Shown here in pieces: positions 1-5,312 of a DNA stretch of 19,938 nucleotides (positions within the stretch are counted from its first letter, which is position 1; every line of letters starts with the position of its first letter). The stretch comes from Pseudacidobacterium sp036264445. GTDB taxonomy: Bacteria; Acidobacteriota; Terriglobia; Terriglobales; Acidobacteriaceae. Made by a program: the position numbers and the translations under genes. The notes beneath the pieces are model-generated. The model worked only from the letters and a program-made list of their open reading frames with translations. It did no database searches and was not told the origin of the DNA. The stretch is from contig DATAQW010000130.1 in the NCBI GenBank assembly GCA_036264445.1, positions 1 to 19,938 of the forward strand, read 5' to 3'.

Positions 1-771
1 TTTGGCAATATCGTCGCGCATCTTCTGAGTCACCTGCAACGAAGGCGCTTCTTCGATCAGCTTTTGATGACGCCGCTGAATTGAGCACTCGCGCTCACCC
101 AGTGAAATCACATTGCCATGCTCATCGGCCAGCACTTGAAATTCGATATGACGCGGGCGCTCGACGAACTTCTCCATGTAGAGATCGCCATTGCCAAAGG
201 CATTCGCTGCTTCCGTGTGCGCTGCCTGAAAAAGCGCCGGCAGTTCTTCCGCGGAGCGGATCACGCGCATGCCGCGTCCACCGCCGCCAGCTGAAGCCTT
301 GAGAATTACCGGGTACCCAACAGACTTCGCCCATGACAGCGCTTCATCTTCGCTCTGAATCACGCCGTCCGAGCCGGGAAGAATCGGCACTTTGGCCTTC
401 TTCATTGCCTGGCGGGCTTTTTCTTTCTCGCCCATCAGGCGCGTCACTTCCGGCGGAGGCCCAATGAATTTGATATTGGAAGCGCGGCACACTTCAGCGA
501 AGTTCGCGTTCTCGCTTAGCAGTCCATAGCCGGGATGGATTGCGTCAACGTCGGCAATCTCCGCTGCGCTGATGACCGCTGGGACATTCAGATAGCTCTC
601 CGCCGAGCGCGGAGGCCCAATGCAGATCGCCTCATCCGCAAAACGCACATGCAGCGAATTGCGGTCCGCTTCGCTATAGATCGCCACCGTGCGGATGCCC
701 AGTTCCTTGCAGGCACAAATCACACGCAGCGCAATTTCGCCACGATTGGCGATAAGAACTTTCCGAAACAT
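1..771 (-). CDS. accC: Acetyl-CoA carboxylase biotin carboxylase subunit AccC (5' part, runs off left edge)
   Basis: Reading leftward from the ATG whose complement is at 769-771, the frame stays open for 257 codons to the window edge, so the C-terminal ~190 residues of a ~450-residue enzyme are missing. It begins MFRKVLIANRGEIALRV, the classic biotin carboxylase N-terminus. HPGYGLLSEN lies near residues 79-88, the ATP-grasp lysine at about K116, the glycine-rich ATP lid KASAGGGGRGM at about 158-168, and GERECSIQRRHQK at about 225-237. The family carboxylates biotin on AccB using ATP and bicarbonate, the first half-reaction of malonyl-CoA synthesis in the cytoplasm. It lies 115 bases downstream of accB on the same strand, so the two are very likely co-transcribed. 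No clear Shine-Dalgarno sequence precedes it. A propionyl- or pyruvate-carboxylase subunit is possible, but the adjacent accB favours AccC. Confidence 0.95.
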   Translation of the reverse strand, partial: MFRKVLIANRGEIALRVICACKELGIRTVAIYSEADRNSLHVRFADEAICIGPPRSAESYLNVPAVISAAEIADVDAIHPGYGLLSENANFAEVCRASNIKFIGPPPEVTRLMGEKEKARQAMKKAKVPILPGSDGVIQSEDEALSWAKSVGYPVILKASAGGGGRGMRVIRSAEELPALFQAAHTEAANAFGNGDLYMEKFVERPRHIEFQVLADEHGNVISLGERECSIQRRHQKLIEEAPSLQVTQKMRDDIAK

Positions 772-840
772 AAAATTTAGTGTGACGCGTCTTTCATTCG
801 CTTATTTTTTGTCCCGTCTGGCGCGCCACTCTCCAAAATT

Positions 841-888
841 GTAGTCGTGAGTGGAACGCACAGCGCGTAGTCGAAGGACCTGCAGTTT
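841..888. repeat. Interspersed intergenic repeat, copy A (between accB and accC)
   Basis: This stretch carries GTGAGTGGAACGCACAGCG followed by GTCGAAGGACCTGCAGTTT. It closely parallels copy D at 11287-11331 and is separated from it mainly by a few substitutions. Its last bases overlap the accB stop codon (complement of 887-889). No coding signal is seen in it. Confidence 0.65.
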
Positions 889-1384
889 AACTAGGCCTTA
901 CTGCAAACAAAGGCTGCCCATATTCCACAGGCTGGCCACCGTCCACAAAGCGCTTCACAATTTCGCCAGCAGCATCGGACTCGATCTCATTCATCAGCTT
1001 CATGGCCTCGATAATGCAGAGCACCTGCCCTTGCTCTACCTGGTCGCCAATTTTCACAAAGGCAGCCGCACCCGGCGACGGCGATTCATAGAACGTCCCC
1101 ACAATCGGCGACTTCACCACATGCAGCGAAGCATCTTCACTCTCTGTCGAAGGAGCAGGCGCGGTTGGCGCAACCGCGGCGTGTACGGTCGGCAAGCTTG
1201 CTGGAGGAGTTGTGGGAGCCGATGCCAGCAGCGGAGCCAATCCAGCAAGATTTGCCGGCACTCCTTCCTGCTCAAACTTGATGCGCACTTTTAGGTCGCC
1301 ACGCTCCAGATCGAACTCGCCAATCTTGTTTTCTTTCAGGAACTCAATGAGCTCCTTCAGATCTTTCATCTCGTCTGCGTTCAT
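887..1384 (-). CDS. accB: Biotin carboxyl carrier protein of acetyl-CoA carboxylase (BCCP)
   Basis: The protein has 165 residues, a usual length for BCCP. An N-terminal helical segment (residues 1-40) matches the AccB-specific region. An Ala/Pro-rich flexible linker covers about 43-85, and a biotinyl/lipoyl domain about 88-165. The biotinylation motif EAMKLMNEIES places the modified lysine at K129. The 'thumb' segment SPIVGTFYESPSPG (92-105) is typical of acetyl-CoA carboxylase BCCPs and is absent from most other biotin domains. The protein carries biotin between AccC and the carboxyltransferase AccAD. It starts 25 bases after the pepP stop codon and is followed by accC, so pepP-accB-accC reads as one operon. 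The start ATG lacks a strong ribosome-binding site. The C-terminal Ser and the stop codon lie inside an interspersed repeat. Confidence 0.96.
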   Translation of the reverse strand: MNADEMKDLKELIEFLKENKIGEFDLERGDLKVRIKFEQEGVPANLAGLAPLLASAPTTPPASLPTVHAAVAPTAPAPSTESEDASLHVVKSPIVGTFYESPSPGAAAFVKIGDQVEQGQVLCIIEAMKLMNEIESDAAGEIVKRFVDGGQPVEYGQPLFAVRPS

Positions 1385-1409
1385 CTTTGCTTGTCTCGCT
1401 CCAACCGCA

Positions 1410-2498
1410 TCATAACTGGATCATGGCCTTCGGCGCAGGAGTCAGAATTTTCGCGCCATTCTTCGTCACGGCCACCATATCTTCAATGCGAATGCCAAAC
1501 TTCCCTTCGATATAAACGCCAGGCTCAATGGTAATCACCATCCCCGGCTCCAGAACCTGCTCCTGCTTTGTCCCCACGCGAGGAGGCTCATGAATCTCAA
1601 TCCCCACGCCATGCCCGGTAGAATGCGTAAAGTACTTCGCCAGTCCCGCTTTACGAAGCACGCTGCGCGCAGCTTCATCTACGTCTCCGCACGTCGTACC
1701 CGGACGCACAGCACCCACGGCCGCCTCCTGCGCCTCAAGCACAGCTTCATATATCCGCTGCCCGGAGGCGTCCGGCTTGCCCAAATGCACTGTGCGCGTC
1801 ATATCCGAGCAATAACCATTGAGGATAACACCGAAGTCCAATGTCACGAAGCCGTTGTGCGGAAGCTTTGCCTCCGTCGCGCGTCCATGCGGAAGCGCCG
1901 ATCTCTTTCCTGATGCGACAATGGTTTCAAACGACATGCCCTCCACGCCCATGCTGCGCGCAAAAAATTCGAGCGTTGCTGCAACTTCAGTTTCCGGAAC
2001 GCCAGCTTCGATGTGCGGCAGAACAGAATCAAAAAGCTGACACCCTAGCAGAGCTGCTTTCTCCATCAGCAACAACTCATCAGAATCCTTTACCATCCGT
2101 AGCTCTGACACAAAAGGCTTTTTCAGGGGCTGGAAAAATCCGCGCCGCTTGTCCTTGCTTACGCCTTCGCGCATCAGATCGAGTGTTGATACCGTCGTCT
2201 GCTCCGGATCGAAATGCGCATGAGCAACGCCCGATTTCTCCAACCAGACGCAGGCTTCGCGCAGCGCGGATTTTTTTGCGATCACCACCCGCGCGCCTTC
2301 AGTTTCCTGCTTCGCCTGCGTTGTGTAGCGCCCATCGGTAAACATCGCGGCACGACTGGCAGTCACGCCGAGAGCAGCATTTGAACCGGTAAACCCGCAA
2401 AGATAGCGCACATCCGCAAGATGCGTAATCAGAACAGCCTCAATCTGCTGCTCCCGCATTTTTTCTCGCAACCCGCGCAAACGCTTCAGATAATTCAT
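1410..2498 (-). CDS. pepP: Xaa-Pro aminopeptidase / proline dipeptidase (peptidase family M24)
   Basis: This 362-residue protein has a creatinase-type N-terminal domain (about 1-130) and a 'pita-bread' M24 metallopeptidase domain (about 140-362). All five metal ligands are visible: D221 in TLDFG, D232 in CSDMTRT, H296 in GHGVGIEIHE, E325 in TIEPGVY and E339 in RIEDM. The family removes N-terminal residues preceding proline, or cleaves Xaa-Pro dipeptides, with a dinuclear metal centre in the cytoplasm. At ~360 residues it resembles the short Bacillus YqhT/PepQ-like members rather than the ~440-residue E. coli PepP, so the exact substrate class is open. It is the first gene of the pepP-accB-accC run. 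A TATCTT hexamer (complement of 2507-2512) lies 8 bases before the ATG and could be a -10 element for a nearly leaderless transcript. Confidence 0.93.
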   Translation of the reverse strand: MNYLKRLRGLREKMREQQIEAVLITHLADVRYLCGFTGSNAALGVTASRAAMFTDGRYTTQAKQETEGARVVIAKKSALREACVWLEKSGVAHAHFDPEQTTVSTLDLMREGVSKDKRRGFFQPLKKPFVSELRMVKDSDELLLMEKAALLGCQLFDSVLPHIEAGVPETEVAATLEFFARSMGVEGMSFETIVASGKRSALPHGRATEAKLPHNGFVTLDFGVILNGYCSDMTRTVHLGKPDASGQRIYEAVLEAQEAAVGAVRPGTTCGDVDEAARSVLRKAGLAKYFTHSTGHGVGIEIHEPPRVGTKQEQVLEPGMVITIEPGVYIEGKFGIRIEDMVAVTKNGAKILTPAPKAMIQL

Positions 2499-2642
2499 CC
2501 TTCACCAAGATATCAGGGTACTGGCCGCAGGGGCGGACGCGCGCTTTGCGCGCCATTCTTTGCAACTGTTAACTTCATAGACTTTCCTTTCGCTCCCGTT
2601 GGTCGCTTGTTAATCGCCAATTCAGCAGCGATTACCATAAAT

Positions 2643-2683
2643 TGTCATCATGAGCGCAACGTCCCGAAGGAGCCGCAGTTCTT
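2643..2683. repeat. Interspersed intergenic repeat, degenerate copy B (upstream of engB)
   Basis: The segment reads TGTCATCATGAGCG, then CCCGAAGGAGCCGCAGTTC, matching the head (TGTCATCCTGAGCG) and the tail (CGAAGGAC..GCAGTTC) of copy D but with a shortened middle. It sits in the 268-base gap between divergent pepP and engB. The rest of that gap (2499-2766) holds a GCGCGC-TTT-GCGCGC hairpin near 2540-2556, a near-palindrome around 2712-2727 and the engB promoter candidate. I see no gene in it. Confidence 0.5.
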
Positions 2684-2747
2684 TCTGAAGCAATAAAACA
2701 TGGGTTCCCAATCCTTTTGCGCAAGGATGAGAGATCACAAAACCATC

Positions 2748-2753
2748 TATACT
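2748..2753 (+). promoter_or_regulatory. Candidate -10 element for engB (short-leader transcript)
   Basis: TATACT lies 13 bases before the engB ATG. A start about 7 bases downstream of it would leave a 5' leader of only a few bases, consistent with the absence of a Shine-Dalgarno sequence. No good -35 hexamer is seen at 16-18 bases spacing, so the call is tentative. Confidence 0.4.
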
Positions 2754-2766
2754 CTTCCTTTTACCC

Positions 2767-3366
2767 ATGACGCGCATTTACCCCAAATTTCTGCTCTCAG
2801 CCACGGCACCCGAGCACTTCCCCAAACCAACCGTACCGGAGATCGCCTTCCTCGGCCGCTCGAATGTAGGCAAATCAAGCCTGCTGAATGCACTGTTAGG
2901 AGCAAAACTCGCGCACGTCTCCTCCACTCCCGGACGAACGCGTGCCATCAATTTTTTTTCTATCGCCGATTCACCGCAGCGCCAGCAGCCGCAGATATAC
3001 TTCTCTGATCTTCCCGGATACGGCTACGCAAAAATTTCGAAGTCCATCTCCGCGCAGTGGCCGAAGTTCATCGAGCCGTATCTGGCTGAGCGTCCCACGC
3101 TCGCGCTCTGCCTTTGCCTCGTCGACAGCAACATTCCTCCCCAATCAAGCGATGCGCAACTCATCGCCTTCCTCAAAGGCACAGGACGCCGTTTTCTCGT
3201 CGTTGGAACCAAAGCAGACCGCCTCTCCGGAAACGCTCGGGTCAAAGCACAGGCTTCGCTGCGCAATGGGCTGGAAATCGACGAGCTATTGCTTTGCTCT
3301 TCAAAAACCGGAGCGGGATTGAAGGAACTCTGGAGCGCGATTCATTCCGCCGCAGAAGAAACGTAG
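2767..3366 (+). CDS. engB: Ribosome biogenesis GTP-binding protein EngB (YsxC/YihA)
   Basis: This 199-residue TRAFAC-class GTPase shows the G-motifs in order: P-loop GRSNVGKS at 30-37, G2 threonine region STPGRTRAINF at 53-63, G3 DLPGYG at 81-86, G4 TKAD at 148-151, and a G5-like SSKTG near 178. The STPGRT..INFF pattern and the short single-domain architecture are specific to EngB/YsxC, which acts in late assembly of the large ribosomal subunit. The ATG was chosen because the protein aligns with family N-termini from there and an apparent -10 element is close upstream. It is monocistronic and convergent with the urocanase-like gene, whose stop lies 44 bases downstream on the opposite strand. 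Confidence 0.96.
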   Translation: MTRIYPKFLLSATAPEHFPKPTVPEIAFLGRSNVGKSSLLNALLGAKLAHVSSTPGRTRAINFFSIADSPQRQQPQIYFSDLPGYGYAKISKSISAQWPKFIEPYLAERPTLALCLCLVDSNIPPQSSDAQLIAFLKGTGRRFLVVGTKADRLSGNARVKAQASLRNGLEIDELLLCSSKTGAGLKELWSAIHSAAEET

Positions 3367-3410
3367 ACTCGTCGCGCATCTCCTCTGTGTTGAAGGAGCC
3401 TTTGCAGGAT

Positions 3411-4142
3411 TCATATGCTGATCGCGGTCCCATTGCTCAATACAGTGACAGGAACAGTGATATCTCCTGACCGCAAATGCTCACGCAGGAGCGCAGTGAA
3501 CCGTGCCAACTCGGCACCGCTCATGCGAACAAAGCGCTCACGCGACAGATTTTTCTGTAAATAGCGAGGAGCAGCCCGGAGCCACTTTGTTCTTGGACCA
3601 GAAGAATCGCCCAAAGCCTCAATAACAGCAGCATCCACTCGCGGCAGCCACTCCGCGGGCTCCTGAGCAACACTCCAACGCACTGCAATGGAATCAGCAG
3701 CGAGCATCGTATCGGTCAGAAACTTTGCCCCGCCCTTCGCAAATTCGTGAGATCCCAGTCCACCCGGAACTACAAGATCGGGCTGCACACCACGTTCGAT
3801 CATCTCCGCAACAACGCGATCTGGATCACCGACCAATCCCACTGCGACTGGCTGTTTCTTGCGAATCTCATTCTTCAAAATGCGCAGCGCTTCGTCCAGG
3901 CTATTCACCATGAAGTCGCAAATGCCATTGCGCAGCGCGAGCTTCACACGCTCCGCCTGCATGTCCACGCCCAATGAAGCTGATCCGGCAATGTTGGAAG
4001 CAGCGGCAATTGCCATGCCGTGTGTATCCAGCTCGCCATAGAAAACCAGCAAACCACCCGGCTCAGGCGCAATCGACGTCAGCGTACAGAAAGAATCAAA
4101 AACCTCAGCCGTATCGACACTCTCAGATTCGAAACCCGTCAT
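3411..4142 (-). CDS. Stand-alone urocanase-like (central NAD-binding domain) protein, function unknown
   Basis: This 243-residue protein is not a full known enzyme. Residues about 33-125 resemble the inserted nucleotide-binding domain of urocanate hydratase: HGMAIAAASNIAGSASLGVD (41-60) parallels the family's GGAQPLAATMAG..LGVEVD stretch. The later ERVKLAL..GICDFMVNSLDEAL and PVAVGLVGDPDRVVAEMIERGVQPDLV parallel the R-I-..-R..-GYLD, D-LDEAL and LVGNAADVLPELVRRGV.PD segments. The N- and C-terminal domains with urocanase catalytic residues are absent, since urocanase is ~550 residues. The NAD-loop GLGGMGG is replaced by GELDTHG, and the TDQTSAHDP motif by VVPGGLGSHE. The C-terminal ~100 residues carry RTKWLRAAPRYLQKN and are unrecognised. 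Urocanase activity is therefore unlikely. It follows the pseudopilin genes on the same strand by 124 bases. Its ATG sits inside a repeat-like GTCATCCTGA, with an in-frame TAA just upstream fixing the earliest start. Confidence 0.6.
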   Translation of the reverse strand: MTGFESESVDTAEVFDSFCTLTSIAPEPGGLLVFYGELDTHGMAIAAASNIAGSASLGVDMQAERVKLALRNGICDFMVNSLDEALRILKNEIRKKQPVAVGLVGDPDRVVAEMIERGVQPDLVVPGGLGSHEFAKGGAKFLTDTMLAADSIAVRWSVAQEPAEWLPRVDAAVIEALGDSSGPRTKWLRAAPRYLQKNLSRERFVRMSGAELARFTALLREHLRSGDITVPVTVLSNGTAISI

Positions 4143-4180
4143 CCTGAACGCAAATTATCAGATCGTGATTTGAATGAAAA

Positions 4181-4226
4181 CTGAGCAGGGGCTGCGAAGC
4201 ATCTGTAATTGAAGGACCCGCACAAA
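4181..4226. repeat. Interspersed intergenic repeat, degenerate copy C
   Basis: CTGAGCAGGGGCTGCGAAGC followed by GAAGGACCCGCAC resembles the body and tail of the repeat at 11287-11331. A perfect copy of its head, GTCATCCTGA, lies at 4138-4147, about 34 bases away, as if one element had been interrupted or two fragments remained. It occupies the gap between the pseudopilin stop (4267) and the start of the urocanase-like gene. Confidence 0.35.
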
Positions 4227-4266
4227 CATGTGTTCGTGCGTCCCAGTCTGCGCGAAGCTCGCTCCA

Positions 4267-4683
4267 TCACCAGCTCGAATAAGGCTGCCCGTTCGTCCCT
4301 ACCTGGTCTGAGCCGCTGTGCACATCGTTGATTCCCGGTTCTGTCTGGTCAACAGACTGCAGCGAATCATCCATCTGCGTCGCCCATGTGCTGTTGCTGT
4401 GCGTCATCGGATCGTTGGGGATTTCTTTGAGATACCCGCCCTGCACCAGATCATCCAGCGATTGCGGCCCTTTTTCCTTGTCCATGGTGTAGGAGTCAAT
4501 CGCCTGCCGCATCACATGCAGGTCTTCCTTAAGCACAGCTTCTCGCGCCGCCTGCAGCGACCTCAAATAGATTGGAATCGCAACCGCCGCCAGCACGCCA
4601 ATGATCAACATCACGATCATTAGCTCGATCAGCGTAAACCCACTTTCTCTGCGAATTGCTTTCCCTCGCTGCATCGTCACCAT
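4267..4683 (-). CDS. GspG-like type II secretion pseudopilin (second of a tandem pair)
   Basis: This 138-residue protein has a classic class III signal: a short basic leader (MVTMQRGKAIRRESG), cleavage after Gly, then FTLIELMIVMLIIGVLAAVA with the conserved Glu at position +5 of the mature protein. It is assembled in the inner membrane after processing by a prepilin peptidase. The globular part carries the GspG-type spacing: LDDLVQGGYLKEIPNDPMT, then DVHSGSDQ and a terminal aromatic (SSW). The calcium-loop region is diverged, so GspG identity is by architecture only. It overlaps the preceding pseudopilin by 7 bases (ATGGTGA), implying translational coupling. A second in-frame ATG three codons in is an alternative start. 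It may be a major or minor pseudopilin of a secretion or pilus-like fibre exiting through the upstream-encoded secretin. Confidence 0.85.
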   Translation of the reverse strand: MVTMQRGKAIRRESGFTLIELMIVMLIIGVLAAVAIPIYLRSLQAAREAVLKEDLHVMRQAIDSYTMDKEKGPQSLDDLVQGGYLKEIPNDPMTHSNSTWATQMDDSLQSVDQTEPGINDVHSGSDQVGTNGQPYSSW

Positions 4684-5153
4684 GTGTTGTACTTCGTCCC
4701 GTCCAGGGCCGTTCCATCTGACTTTGAATACACGTCAAAAACGCTCTGCCCTCCCCACGAATCGCTCGTCGGGTCATCTTGCATCGAGCGGAACCCCCAT
4801 TCATCCTTACCAGTCATCGGATCGATAGGAATCCGCCGCAAAAACTTGATCTTCTTTCCCTGCACATCCACGCCATTCACCAGCGTCTCCAGGTCCGGAG
4901 GATAATTGAAGCTATCCACCTTCGTTTGAAAGGCGCCGCGTTCCGCTGCATCTTTATAGTGGTCGATGGCGTCGCGCATCTGCCACAGGTCATAGCGCAG
5001 CTCACGCTCCTTCTGGCGCTTGACTTCAAGCTTCGTCAGAGGAATCGCAGCCGAAGCCAGCACCGCCAGAATGGCAACCGTCACAATCAGCTCGACAAGG
5101 CTGAGCCCAGCTTCGCTGCGCTTATTTCGTAATTTCAACCTGAACGCTTTCAC
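4677..5153 (-). CDS. GspG-like type II secretion pseudopilin (first of a tandem pair)
   Basis: This 158-residue protein has a basic leader and a prepilin peptidase site: ...RSEAG followed by LSLVELIVTVAILAVLASAA, with Glu at +5 and a hydrophobic helix. Position +1 is Leu instead of the usual Phe. The C-terminal part follows the GspG pattern: LRRIPIDPMTGKDEWGF, then VFDVYSKSDGTALDGTKYNTW (shown here as 'VFDVYSKSDG' and 'TALDGTKYNTW'), where the Asp-rich loop in GspG binds calcium. Between them the helix has ELRYDLWQMRDAIDHYKDAA, typical of pseudopilins. It lies 159 bases downstream of the secretin on the same strand and overlaps the next pseudopilin. A terminator-like hairpin stands between secretin and this gene, so its transcription may be attenuated or start separately. 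The two pilins are recognisably similar and probably arose by duplication. Confidence 0.86.
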   Translation of the reverse strand: MKAFRLKLRNKRSEAGLSLVELIVTVAILAVLASAAIPLTKLEVKRQKERELRYDLWQMRDAIDHYKDAAERGAFQTKVDSFNYPPDLETLVNGVDVQGKKIKFLRRIPIDPMTGKDEWGFRSMQDDPTSDSWGGQSVFDVYSKSDGTALDGTKYNTW

Positions 5154-5196
5154 GCTATGTCATCCGCATATCTCTAACAATTTCCATTTAAGGACT

Positions 5197-5221
5197 AAAA
5201 CCTCAGCAAAACGCGCTGAGG
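5197..5221 (-). terminator. Terminator-like hairpin between secretin and pseudopilin genes
   Basis: On the minus strand the sequence is CCTCAGC, loop GCGTTTT, GCTGAGG, then TTTTAG: a perfect 7-bp GC-rich stem directly followed by a short T run. It lies within the secretin-pseudopilin gap (5154-5312), which also holds a 6-bp TGCGCG/CGCGCA hairpin at 5287-5308. The orientation fits termination or attenuation of the secretin transcript. The T run is short, so read-through is likely. Confidence 0.5.
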
Positions 5222-5312
5222 AAGCGACCACCGGGAGAGTCAGGAAAACCGCTCCCGTTAACCAACGCCGCAAATGGCGCGCAACGTGCGCGTTTCGCTG
5301 GACGCGCAGTCC

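Noticed and set aside
2530..2560. GCGCGC-TTT-GCGCGC hairpin between pepP and engB considered as a terminator
   Set aside because: The flanking genes diverge, so no transcript needs to end here, and no T run follows a plausible stem in either direction.
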